DNA of 64,000 nt, taken from the NCBI GenBank assembly GCA_958295855.1, contig OY282383.1:3204481-3268480 (forward strand), written 5' to 3'. Within the stretch, counting starts at the first letter, position 1. Each line of letters begins with the position of its first letter. Position numbers and translations under genes: made by a program. Of the stretch, positions 17,345 to 25,139 are shown one piece after another. Source of the stretch: an uncultured Poribacteria bacterium (GTDB lineage Bacteria > Poribacteria > WGA-4E > WGA-3G). The notes under the pieces were generated by a model, which searched no databases, was not told the origin of the DNA, and worked only from the letters and a program-made list of their open reading frames with translations.

Positions 17345-17882
17345 AACAACCACACGTAAACTTGGCATAAAAGATTTGTATAGCAAATTCTTATGGGAAT
17401 GTCGAAATGTGCTGCCGTTAGTTTGCCTAGCGATTCCTATTCTACTGCTGGATTGGACGAGCAAATGGCTTGTGCAGAGGCACATCCATCATGTTACTGA
17501 AGTCATTCCAATTATTCCCGGTTTCTTCAACCTTCGGCACGATAGGAACAGCGGTGCTGCTTTCGGTGTGTTAGCTGGACACAGACTGTTCCTGATTCTG
17601 ATTACTATTGTCGCTTTAGTCTTCATCTTTGCCTATTACCTCCGATTTAGAGAGAGTCGTTGGATGCAAATTGCCCTCGGTTTTCTGCTTGGCGGTGCTG
17701 TTGGCAACTTCATCGACCGCCTCTACTTGGGGGAAGTCGTTGATTTTCTCCAATTTGGCATAGAAAGCCAGCAGCTTTTTTGGCCGACCTTTAACATCGC
17801 TGATGTTTCTGTTTGTATAGGGGCAGGGATGCTGATTGTTTACCTTTTCCGCAACCGTCATCAGCACAGCGAGGCTTCATAG
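17322..17882 (+). CDS. lspA: lipoprotein signal peptidase (signal peptidase II)
   Basis: The 186-residue inner-membrane aspartyl protease has four membrane helices. The family boxes are present: LDWTSKWLVQ, FFNLRHDRNSGAAFG, GGAVGNFIDRLYLGEVVDF (first catalytic Asp) and FNIADVSVCIG (second catalytic Asp). It cleaves prolipoprotein signal peptides before the lipid-bearing Cys; candidate substrates in the window are the lipoproteins at 23936 and 26300. The N-terminus is ~30 residues longer than in E. coli. It overlaps the ileS homologue by 23 nt. Confidence 0.93.
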   Translation: MNTNQKPETTTRKLGIKDLYSKFLWECRNVLPLVCLAIPILLLDWTSKWLVQRHIHHVTEVIPIIPGFFNLRHDRNSGAAFGVLAGHRLFLILITIVALVFIFAYYLRFRESRWMQIALGFLLGGAVGNFIDRLYLGEVVDFLQFGIESQQLFWPTFNIADVSVCIGAGMLIVYLFRNRHQHSEAS

Positions 17883-17893
17883 GAGAACAAACT

Positions 17894-18475
17894 ATGTCCA
17901 AATTGAGCGTTCAGTTATTCGTGCTCCACACGGCACTTATTTTGTTAATAGTGCCACACGCAAAAGCGCAAGCGCGAAACCTTCCCCCTACACAGCAAAC
18001 ACAACAAACAGAACAGGAGGAATACAGCGAGAATGCTTTGCGTCGATTTGAGATTATCACGTTGAGCTCCCTTCCGTTTACTGCTGTTCACAGTTACTTG
18101 GTGGTGCGCGGCATAAAAATGTATAGCGAGAATCTATTCGCCCCCGAACTGTCACCGCAAGACTATCGGAGAATTGGCATCGGTGCCGCTTCGTTATCTC
18201 TGTTCATCGGTTTATGGGATTGGTTGCATACCCGCAACATAGACAGGTCCGCGCCACGCATCCCAGAGCGGAAACCCCCACCTCCCAGTGAAGAGGAGGT
18301 ACCTGTGGATGGGAGCATTGCTCGGTTGTCTAGCTTTGAACCGCGCGCAAGTAGATATGGTATCTCAACAGACATGGCATCTCCGCTACAAGCACCGGTA
18401 AGCACCGGAATGAATAGGTGGGCAAGCGAACCCGCTCCCGGTTTAGCTATCCCGCTCCTTCAAATTCGATTCTAA
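17894..18475 (+). CDS. secreted or membrane-anchored protein of unknown function
   Basis: The start at 17894 is supported by AGGAG nine nt upstream; a longer frame from 17813 overlaps lspA. The 193-residue product has a signal peptide (LFVLHTALILLIVPHAKAQA). A conserved-looking core (LRRFEIITLSSLPFTAVHSYLVVRG, later IGIGAASLSLFIGLWDWL) contains two hydrophobic segments, followed by a proline-rich tail. I do not recognise the family. It lies 11 nt after lspA and is probably co-transcribed. Confidence 0.55.
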   Translation: MSKLSVQLFVLHTALILLIVPHAKAQARNLPPTQQTQQTEQEEYSENALRRFEIITLSSLPFTAVHSYLVVRGIKMYSENLFAPELSPQDYRRIGIGAASLSLFIGLWDWLHTRNIDRSAPRIPERKPPPPSEEEVPVDGSIARLSSFEPRASRYGISTDMASPLQAPVSTGMNRWASEPAPGLAIPLLQIRF

Positions 18476-18600
18476 AGAAGGCTTTCGGGGGTATTTACCT
18501 TCTGAGCTTTCGACAGTTAGTTGACATAAAGCAGGGAAAGCAAACTCACCTGCCACAACAACACTACCGATGATTTCGGAATTTTTCTATTGCTGGAGTA

Positions 18601-19545
18601 ATGATGCGTATTCTTTTTATGGGCACCAGTGAATTTGCAATCCCGGCACTGAAAGCACTTATCGCTCACCAATTTGCAATCATCGGTGTCGTCACTCAAC
18701 CAGATCGGCCCAAAGGGCGTGGAAACCGGTTAAGCCCGCCGCCTGTAAAGGTTGTGGCAACGCAACACAACCTGCCAGTTTACCAACCTGAGAAGGTGAG
18801 GCGCCGGTGTTTCATCAGCAAGTTGAAGCACCTTGCACCAGATGTGATTGTTGTGGCCGCTTTCGGGCAGCTGCTGCCGCAAACCGTGTTGGATATACCG
18901 CCATGTGGTACTATCAATCTGCATCCCTCCCTTCTGCCGAAATACCGAGGCGCCGCTCCTATTCAATGGGCATTAATTAACGGCGAAACAGAGACTGGCG
19001 TAACCCTTATGTTGTTGGACGCAGGAGAGGATACAGGCGATATTATCTGCATGGAACAGATTTCAATTGGGGCTGAGGATACGGCAGCAACATTGACAGA
19101 ACAGTTAGCAGGGCTCGGCGCGAAGCAATTAGTCCGCGTACTATCGGATATGCCAAAAGACGCACCACCGCCAGCAATTTCGCAGAACCATCCGGAAGCC
19201 ACGCACGCGCCACGCTTGACAAAAGAGACTGGCCAAATTGATTGGAAGCAGCCGGCGCCTGCAATTCACAATCTTGTGAGAGGCACGGCGAACTGGCCCG
19301 GAGCTTATGCCCTGTTTCGAGATAAGCTCCGGCTTAAGATTATCCGCTGTCTACCGCAGGCGCAGCCGTCCTTGGCACCGCCAGGGACACTTGAAATCGC
19401 TGCCGGACAGAAACTTTTTGTCGCAACGGGGGACGGAACGCTCCAACTGTTGCAAATTCAGCCCGCAACCAAGAAAGTGATGGACGCGCGCGATTTCATC
19501 AACGGTTACCAGCTGCGAACAGGCGAAAAATTGTCGACTTTTTAA
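18601..19545 (+). CDS. fmt: methionyl-tRNA formyltransferase
   Basis: The 314-residue enzyme formylates initiator Met-tRNA using 10-formyl-tetrahydrofolate. Landmarks: RILFMGTSEFAIPALKAL, VVAAFGQLLPQTVLDIP, NLHPSLLPKYRGAAPIQWAL (catalytic Asn-His with folate loop), LDAGEDTGDII (Asp), and a C-terminal OB-like domain from about residue 205. GGAG lies just upstream of the ATG. An R9 repeat starts one nt after the stop codon. Confidence 0.95.
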   Translation: MMRILFMGTSEFAIPALKALIAHQFAIIGVVTQPDRPKGRGNRLSPPPVKVVATQHNLPVYQPEKVRRRCFISKLKHLAPDVIVVAAFGQLLPQTVLDIPPCGTINLHPSLLPKYRGAAPIQWALINGETETGVTLMLLDAGEDTGDIICMEQISIGAEDTAATLTEQLAGLGAKQLVRVLSDMPKDAPPPAISQNHPEATHAPRLTKETGQIDWKQPAPAIHNLVRGTANWPGAYALFRDKLRLKIIRCLPQAQPSLAPPGTLEIAAGQKLFVATGDGTLQLLQIQPATKKVMDARDFINGYQLRTGEKLSTF

Positions 19546-19624
19546 CATTCCTTGCGGAGTATTGAGAATGCAAGATAGTTCTAAGAATGCTCTATAGCTC
19601 TCGTCGGAGGTTTCTGAGGCAAGG
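19546..19624. repeat. R9 repeat (~80 nt, CCTTGCG/CGCAAGG-type ends)
   Basis: Begins ATTCCTTGCGGAG and ends TCGGAGGTTTCTGAGGCAAG, immediately after the fmt stop. Further copies: 22200-22279, 30559-30717 (interrupted), 32904-32981 and 61043-61121. Most copies have inverted 7-nt ends (CCTTGCG ... CGCAAGG). Confidence 0.78.
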
Positions 19625-19668
19625 TGCTGCTACACGGAATTGCTGGCATTGAGGGTAAAGGTATTGAG

Positions 19669-20646
19669 ATGAACAAGGTTAATAAGACGTTATTTGCGAT
19701 AATCAAGGTTTCGCTTTACGGCTTGATTCTGATCGGTATAGGAGGCCTGTTGGCGATTTTCGTTGTTATTCCGAGATGGATCCGGACCGAGGAAGTCCTC
19801 GTTCCGAACATTATAGGTAGAGACTACTATGAGGCTGTACGTATCCTTGATGATGCCGGGCTTCGGCCTGCAAAACCAATTCATGAAGCAAGTAGCAATG
19901 CACCCAAGGGCGACATCGTCTCACAAAGTCCGTTAGCGAACTTTAGAATCAAGTCCTATCAACCGGTTGAAATCACGGTGAGCATAGGGGCTGAATTAGC
20001 ACCGGTTCCGTCTGTGATTGGAAAATCGCAGAACGCGGCGTACGAGACACTTACAACAACTGGTTTTCGTCCAAATCGGGTTGCATTTGTTCATTCAGCA
20101 AATTATCTGCGGGATACTGTCATTGCGCAAACACCCGCGGAAGGCGGGGGACAGCCTCGGGGGACGGCTGTTAACCTATTGGTGAGTCTTGGCGTTACCC
20201 CACAATACATTCAACTGCCTAACTTGCAGCGCCGCCCCATCAGTGAGGTAGTACCGGCACTTGAAGCAGTTGGGTTGAATGTTGATGTCCAATATAGCCC
20301 GCATCCGAAAATCCCGCAAGGTGCTATTATCACACACAAACCCTCAGTTGGGGTGCTCGTTCGAAGCGGAGACCGCATCTCGTTTGAGGTGAGCGGCGTG
20401 CAAGGGAAAACCCAAAACATGGGGCGACTGCTACCCCTCAAGCACCTTGTGAGTGAAGAAGGCAAGTTATCGCAGCATATCAAAATCATCGTCAGTGATG
20501 ACTACGGTGAACGTACCGAAGTTGATGAACGCTACGCCCCCGGAACAGTCATCGACTTGGAACGAAAAGGGGTGCGGGTTTTTGGCCAGACGCGCGTAAT
20601 TATCTACGAAGATGGCGAGCGGCTGCCGGAGCTGCTCTATCGGTGA
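19669..20646 (+). CDS. PASTA-domain membrane-anchored protein
   Basis: The start is taken at ATG 19669; the upstream 15 codons are unsupported. The 325-residue product has a short cytoplasmic start, one membrane helix (IKVSLYGLILIGIGGLLAIFVVI) and three PASTA repeats outside (from about residues 45, 112 and 180, each beginning V-P-x-I/L-x-G or equivalent), then a ~70-residue tail. PASTA domains bind muropeptides or peptidoglycan and are usually carried by Ser/Thr kinases or penicillin-binding proteins; no kinase or transpeptidase domain is present here. A role in wall sensing is inferred. Confidence 0.8.
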   Translation: MNKVNKTLFAIIKVSLYGLILIGIGGLLAIFVVIPRWIRTEEVLVPNIIGRDYYEAVRILDDAGLRPAKPIHEASSNAPKGDIVSQSPLANFRIKSYQPVEITVSIGAELAPVPSVIGKSQNAAYETLTTTGFRPNRVAFVHSANYLRDTVIAQTPAEGGGQPRGTAVNLLVSLGVTPQYIQLPNLQRRPISEVVPALEAVGLNVDVQYSPHPKIPQGAIITHKPSVGVLVRSGDRISFEVSGVQGKTQNMGRLLPLKHLVSEEGKLSQHIKIIVSDDYGERTEVDERYAPGTVIDLERKGVRVFGQTRVIIYEDGERLPELLYR

Positions 20647-20661
20647 ACGTTGTCGGGGTGG

Positions 20662-20690
20662 GCAGGCACAAGGCACTGCCCCTACAATTC
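20662..20690. repeat. GGGCAGGCACAAGGCACTGCCCC repeat (family R6)
   Basis: Palindromic, GGCAGGCACAAGGCACTGCC. Inverted copy at 46042-46072; a looser copy at 2534-2557. Confidence 0.65.
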
Positions 20691-20692
20691 CG

Positions 20693-20761
20693 ACAGCGGA
20701 AAAGTTGGGATGTCGCTACTATGCACATTTCGCCAATCGGGGTTACAAACCCCTCCCACAG
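20693..20761. repeat. R13 repeat followed by PAL2
   Basis: The segment GCGGAAAAGTTGGGATGTCG with the following CACATTTCGC recurs inverted at 32756-32802. It is joined here to a PAL2 copy (20739-20761), in the ~70 nt just upstream of rpe. Confidence 0.68.
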
Positions 20762-20788
20762 TCGTTGGGTACTCGGAGGAGAAGTCCA

Positions 20789-21451
20789 ATAAATAAACAA
20801 CCTAAAATCTCGCCCTCTCTGTTAGCCGCGGATTTCAGCCGACTTGGTGAAGAGGTTGAACGGATGGTCGCCGCTGGGGCAGACCTGCTCCATTTTGATG
20901 TGATGGATGGCGAATTTGTCCCAAGCTTCGGTATAACGCCACCGTTTATGTCCGCTGTCCGCGAAACAACGACGGTGCCTTTTGATGTTCACATCATGGT
21001 GAGGCACCCGATTCGCTATATCGACGCACTTGCTACAGCAGGTGCGGATGTGATCACCTTTCACATTGAGAGTGATGATGAACCCGAGGCTGTGATCTCA
21101 GCGATTAAGGGACAGGGCATGAAAGTGGGCTTAGCCTGCTCGCCCAAAACACCGATTGAGGCGGTTACGCCGTATCTTTCGCGCATCGATCTGGTGCTCC
21201 CAATGAGCGTTGAACCCGGATTCGGCGGGCAAGTATTTCAACAGCGCACCCTCGAAAAAATAGCAAAATTGCATTGCTTGATTCAACAAATTGACAGACC
21301 GCTTGACATATCTGTTGATGGCGGCGTAACCACAGAAATCGCACCCCTCGCAATTCGTCAGGGTGCAACAATTCTTGTAGCAGGTACAGCTATCTTCGGT
21401 AGCCAACAGCCAGCGGAAACCATTATTGACAGGTTGCGTACTGTAGGATAG
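20789..21451 (+). CDS. rpe: ribulose-phosphate 3-epimerase (apparent AUA start)
   Basis: The family's first strand (KISPSLLAADF) fixes the N-terminus. The only codon with proper geometry is ATA at 20789, eight nt after GGAGGA, which gives 220 residues, the normal length. In-frame TTG 20765 lies upstream of that ribosome site. Active-site elements are present: HFDVMDGEFVPSFG, VHIMVRHP, SVEPGFGGQ, ISVDGGV and GTAIFG. The enzyme interconverts ribulose-5-P and xylulose-5-P in the pentose phosphate or Calvin pathway. An ATG-to-ATA sequencing error or a true rare start are both possible. Confidence 0.9.
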   Translation: MNKQPKISPSLLAADFSRLGEEVERMVAAGADLLHFDVMDGEFVPSFGITPPFMSAVRETTTVPFDVHIMVRHPIRYIDALATAGADVITFHIESDDEPEAVISAIKGQGMKVGLACSPKTPIEAVTPYLSRIDLVLPMSVEPGFGGQVFQQRTLEKIAKLHCLIQQIDRPLDISVDGGVTTEIAPLAIRQGATILVAGTAIFGSQQPAETIIDRLRTVG

Positions 21452-21485
21452 CCTGACGCTTCTGTCGAGGGCATGAGGTGGACAG

Positions 21486-22217
21486 ATGCACACGTTCTAT
21501 GTTCCCCCTACCCAGTGCCGCGGGGATATTGCTACGATTACTGGCTCGGAACAACACCACCTTCGCAATGTGCTTCGCACTGCACCTGGCGATACTATCC
21601 GAATTATTGATGGGAAAGGGAACGTCTATATCGCAGTGGTGTGCAATACAGATGCAGAGGAGACGCAGGCAAAAATTATGCATCATGAATTTCATCCACA
21701 GAGCCCGCCGTTCCTGACTCTTTTTCTGGGGTTGCCGAAAAATGATAAGTTGGCACTAATCCTGCAAAAGACTACAGAACTCGGTGTAACGCAGATTGTG
21801 CCCATGCACTCAAAACGCTCATTACAAAAACCGAGTCAAAACCGGGGGGAACGGTGGAGGCGCGTTATGCTCTCTGCAACGAAGCAGTGCAAACGTCCGT
21901 GGTTGCCTGAGCTGGCCGGCGTGCAAAAGTTTGAAGACTGCCTTGGCCAGGTTGAGGCGTTTACACTCAGCCTAATCTTCTGGGAAAATGAGACGAAACA
22001 GCACATCAAGACGGTGCTGCGAGGGGCACCGAAGGCGGAATCCATCGCGCTTTTTGTCGGGCCCGAGGGCGGATTTTCCGATACAGAGATTAACGCTGCG
22101 ACTCAAAGCGGCTGTATTCCTGTGACGCTTGGCTCGACTATCTTGAGAACGGAAACCGCCGCAATTGCAGGGGTTGCCGTTGCCGCTTATGAATATTCGT
22201 CATTCCTTGCGGAGTAA
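21486..22217 (+). CDS. rsmE: 16S rRNA (uracil-1498-N3) methyltransferase
   Basis: The 243-residue SPOUT-class enzyme has an N-terminal PUA-like domain and the knotted C-terminal domain with GPEGGFSDTEI and LGSTILRTETAAIAG (SAM-binding knot). It methylates U1498 of 16S rRNA near the decoding site. The final residues SFLAE and the TAA stop are encoded by an R9 repeat (22200-22279), so the native C-terminus has been set by the repeat. GAGGTGG lies just upstream of the ATG. Confidence 0.92.
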   Translation: MHTFYVPPTQCRGDIATITGSEQHHLRNVLRTAPGDTIRIIDGKGNVYIAVVCNTDAEETQAKIMHHEFHPQSPPFLTLFLGLPKNDKLALILQKTTELGVTQIVPMHSKRSLQKPSQNRGERWRRVMLSATKQCKRPWLPELAGVQKFEDCLGQVEAFTLSLIFWENETKQHIKTVLRGAPKAESIALFVGPEGGFSDTEINAATQSGCIPVTLGSTILRTETAAIAGVAVAAYEYSSFLAE

Positions 22218-22279
22218 TCAGAATCCAAGACAGGTCTGACAATGCACTATAGCTCTCGTCGGAGGTTTCTGACGCAAGC
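22200..22279. repeat. R9 repeat containing the rsmE stop codon
   Basis: Uninterrupted copy, CATTCCTTGCGGAGTAATCA to GGAGGTTTCTGACGCAAG. Used below as the 'empty' reference for the interrupted copy at 30559-30717. Confidence 0.78.
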
Positions 22280-22392
22280 CTTAAGCGAGTACTTGTCAGA
22301 TTGTCAGTTGTCAGTCGTCAGTCGTCAGTTACAAGAGATTTTTGATGTGCATCAGAACCCTCTTTAACTGATAACCGAGAACGATAAATATT

Positions 22393-23739
22393 ATGAAGAC
22401 AGCAAAACTCATTACAATGGGATGCAAGGTAAATCAATACGATACCCAATCGATGCGGGAGACACTCATCCGCAACGGCTATACCGTTGTCGACGAGAAA
22501 TATCCAGCAGACCTCTATCTCATCAACACTTGCACAGTCACAAACACCGCCGATCAGAAGGCACGTCAAGCAGTTCGGCGTGCCATCCGACAGAACCCGA
22601 ACGCTAAAGTACTAGTTACCGGTTGTTACGCTGAAAGTGACCGGGGGGCGATTGAACAAATTCCAGGCGTGACGTGTGTTTTCGGCAACCGAGAGAAAGC
22701 GAACTTTCAGAACTATCTGGATAGACTACACACCGAGCGTCCGCTCCAAATTCAACCGGTACAGCACGATGCGGTTCGGGAACACGCGCGTTTTAGCAGC
22801 GGCGTTAGCGATGCAGGGAAACGCACACGCGCCCTTCTCAAGGTGCAAGATGGGTGCAGTGCCTTCTGCACCTACTGCATCATCCCCTATGTGCGGGGCA
22901 GAATGACAAGTCGACCCCTTGCAGATATCGTGGATGAAGCGCACCGCCTCGCCGACAGCGGCATCAAGGAAATTGTGCTCACTGGCGTGCATCTGGGTGC
23001 TTACGGGATGGACACCGGCAGGGATAAAAACATCGCGGATATTTTAGAACGAATACACGGAATTGCTGGCATTGAGCGTATCCGTTTCAGCTCAATTGAA
23101 CCGATGTATTTTCCCGATGGCATCGCGGAACGCATGGCAGCACTCCCGAAGTGTATGCCCCACTTCCATATCCCGATTCAATCCGGTTCAGATAACCTTT
23201 TGCGGCGGATGCGCCGCCGTTATACCACGGCCCAATTCGCGCACCTCGTTGAGAACCTGCGCGCCCGCTTCACCGACGATGTAGGCATTACCACCGATAT
23301 GATGGTAGGCTTCCCCGGCGAAACGGATGCCGATTTTGAAACATCGCTCCAATTTGTTGAGAAAATGGCGTTCAGTCAACTGCATGTGTTTCGATACTCA
23401 CCGCGCAAAGGTACGCCCGCGGCCACTTACACAGACGCAGTCGCCCCACATGTCTCCGCGGAACGGAGCCGCACTATGATTCAGTTGGGTGAACAACTCA
23501 GCACGGCGTTCCGACAAGCACAACTTGGCAAATATAAAGAGGTGTTAGTTGAAGATAGCAGAGAAGGAGGACAACAATTGGCTGGATTTACTGACAACTA
23601 TCTCCGGGTGTTAGTGGATGCGCCAGATTCAACCCTAAAGGGTATCACCCCGCAAAGCGGGGAACATACCCTAAACCAAATTCTGCGAGTCAAGCTAACC
23701 GTTTTAGAGGGTGAGTTTATCTACGGCCAGTTAATATGA
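22393..23739 (+). CDS. mtaB: tRNA t6A37 methylthiotransferase (MtaB-like radical SAM)
   Basis: The 448-residue protein has the MTTase layout: N-terminal UPF0004 domain (TMGCKVNQYDTQ, LINTCTVTNTADQKAR and VTGCYAE, three cluster cysteines), the radical SAM motif CSAFCTYCIIPYVRG near residue 155, and a C-terminal TRAM-like part. It converts t6A to ms2t6A next to anticodons of ANN-decoding tRNAs. A PAL1 palindrome (23641-23670) is read in frame as GITPQSGEHT inside the C-terminal domain. The TGA stop lies in hairpin repeat R12. Confidence 0.9.
   Translation: MKTAKLITMGCKVNQYDTQSMRETLIRNGYTVVDEKYPADLYLINTCTVTNTADQKARQAVRRAIRQNPNAKVLVTGCYAESDRGAIEQIPGVTCVFGNREKANFQNYLDRLHTERPLQIQPVQHDAVREHARFSSGVSDAGKRTRALLKVQDGCSAFCTYCIIPYVRGRMTSRPLADIVDEAHRLADSGIKEIVLTGVHLGAYGMDTGRDKNIADILERIHGIAGIERIRFSSIEPMYFPDGIAERMAALPKCMPHFHIPIQSGSDNLLRRMRRRYTTAQFAHLVENLRARFTDDVGITTDMMVGFPGETDADFETSLQFVEKMAFSQLHVFRYSPRKGTPAATYTDAVAPHVSAERSRTMIQLGEQLSTAFRQAQLGKYKEVLVEDSREGGQQLAGFTDNYLRVLVDAPDSTLKGITPQSGEHTLNQILRVKLTVLEGEFIYGQLI
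23641..23670. repeat. PAL1 copy inside mtaB
   Basis: GGTATCACCCCGCAAAGCGG extending to CATACC; perfect outer arms GGTAT/ATACC. It adds about 10 in-frame residues near position 416. Confidence 0.8.
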
Positions 23740-23767
23740 AAAATCACAGATTTTTCATACAACCTTT
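23730..23767. repeat. R12 hairpin overlapping the mtaB stop
   Basis: ATGAAAAATC-aca-GATTTTTCAT; the mtaB stop TGA is within the left arm. It might act as a weak terminator, but the T-tract is short. Confidence 0.6.
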
Positions 23768-23778
23768 TCATGGGGAGT

Positions 23779-23850
23779 CGCGGTTAGAAACCCCTCCCAT
23801 AGGAGTTTTCGACAATGGTATGTTACCCCTGCTTTGCAGGGGCTAATACC
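23779..23850. repeat. PAL2 followed by PAL1
   Basis: PAL2 at 23779-23803 (GGTTAGAAACCCCTCCCAT) and PAL1 at 23817-23850 (GGTATGTTACCCCTGC ... ATACC), between mtaB and the next gene. Confidence 0.75.
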
Positions 23851-23935
23851 CTTCCTATAAAAACTGAGGACTTCAGGCTGGGAATAGATTGAAACCATTC
23901 CCATGTCTGCCTAATATCATTCCTTGGAGGAAAGT

Positions 23936-25012
23936 ATGTTGTTAAAAATGAAAATTGTTCTGTTGTTATGTATAATAGTGTTTGCGATTTCGGGCTGCGA
24001 AAAGATAACGGACATAGTTGTGCCGGACGCTCCCGTTTCAGATGTTGCACCTTTAACGGTAATGACTTACAACGTCTACGTTGGTGCCAGTACAGATCCC
24101 CTTTTAACGGTAGCGAATCTGGGAGAGGTGCCAGCAGCGGTTGCTGCCATCTACACCAAAGTCATGGCAGCGGATTTTCCGGGGCGTGCTGCAGCAATTG
24201 CTGCATCCATAAAGGCATCTGAACCACACCTCATTGGGCTCCAAGAAATTGCGATAATTCGCCGGCAGACACCTGGTGACCTGCTCGCTGGCGGCGATGT
24301 CCCTGCTGAAGATGTCGTTTTGGATTTTCTTGAAATATTGATGGCAGCCCTGCAAAATGAAGGCTTAAACTATCATGTCGCCGCCAAGGTCGAAAACTTC
24401 GATGTTGAAGTGCCGCTGTTCACCGAGACAGGGATTGACGATGCGCGTTTGACAGATTACGATGTCATCCTCGTCAGCGAGGATGTCCAGGTATCCCGCA
24501 TTATGAGCGCGACCTATTCGGATCTCTTTGTCGTCGAAGCGTTCGATCTTGAAGCACCGAGGGGCTACGTTGCCTTAGATGCCACTGTGGCAGGGGCTAC
24601 CTACCGCGTTGTCAATACCCATCTCGAATTCTTAGATGCGGACATTCGGGTTGCCCAAGCCCAAGAACTTGTGGAGAGCCTTCGCGACGAAACCTTGCCT
24701 GTCATCCTGTTAGGCGATTTCAACACGCCTGCGCCTGATGGCACCGCTTACCAACTCCTGCTATCGGCAGGGTATGTTGATGTATGGCAGATGGATGCCC
24801 AGGAGACTGGATTCACGTGCTGTCAAGCCGATAATCTCCAAAATGCAGAGAGTGAATTGTCAGAACGCATCGACCAGATTTTTGTCCGCAATCTGGAACT
24901 CCCCGCTTCTGTATTGACACACACCGTGGGCGATAAACCCTCAGAACGGTTACCCGCCGGGTTGTGGCCATCTGACCATGCCGGTGTTGTCGTGCATCTG
25001 CCAATTGAGTAG
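23936..25012 (+). CDS. endonuclease/exonuclease/phosphatase-family lipoprotein
   Basis: The start at 23936 follows TTGGAGGAAAG; four upstream codons are dropped. The 358-residue product has a lipoprotein signal peptide with lipobox ISGC. The EEP fold's active-site elements follow in order: TVMTYNVYVGAS (Asn), GLQEIAI (Glu), GDFNTPAP (Asp-Asn), and SDHAGVV (Asp-His) at the end. Family members cleave phosphodiesters in nucleic acids or lipids. Its exported location suggests nutrient scavenging or a sphingomyelinase-like role, unproven. Confidence 0.82.
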   Translation: MLLKMKIVLLLCIIVFAISGCEKITDIVVPDAPVSDVAPLTVMTYNVYVGASTDPLLTVANLGEVPAAVAAIYTKVMAADFPGRAAAIAASIKASEPHLIGLQEIAIIRRQTPGDLLAGGDVPAEDVVLDFLEILMAALQNEGLNYHVAAKVENFDVEVPLFTETGIDDARLTDYDVILVSEDVQVSRIMSATYSDLFVVEAFDLEAPRGYVALDATVAGATYRVVNTHLEFLDADIRVAQAQELVESLRDETLPVILLGDFNTPAPDGTAYQLLLSAGYVDVWQMDAQETGFTCCQADNLQNAESELSERIDQIFVRNLELPASVLTHTVGDKPSERLPAGLWPSDHAGVVVHLPIE

Positions 25013-25062
25013 AGCAGAGCAGTTTGACTGCTCGAAGCAGCAAAGCGCGCTGCAACGGGAAG

Positions 25063-25093
25063 GGTAAATACCCCGCAAAGCGGGGCAAATACC
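25063..25093. repeat. PAL1 copy (intergenic)
   Basis: CCCCGCAAAGCGGGG core; left arm GGTAAATA, right arm AAATACC. The region 25022-25130 also has GCAGCAAAGCGCGCTGC and an inverted CGTTGCAGCGCGCTTTC, forming a larger stem between the two convergent genes that could act as a terminator. Confidence 0.65.
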
Positions 25094-25139
25094 ATCTCTT
25101 GAAAACACGTTGCAGCGCGCTTTCTATCAAATAGGGCTT

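Noticed and set aside
12491..23739. tRNA genes between the housekeeping genes
   Set aside because: No cloverleaf-like sequence with GTTCRANNC and a CCA-side acceptor stem was seen by eye; a tRNA scan could not be run.
23736..23770. Rho-independent terminator after mtaB
   Set aside because: The hairpin is a member of a dispersed repeat family and lacks a clear T-tract; called a repeat instead.
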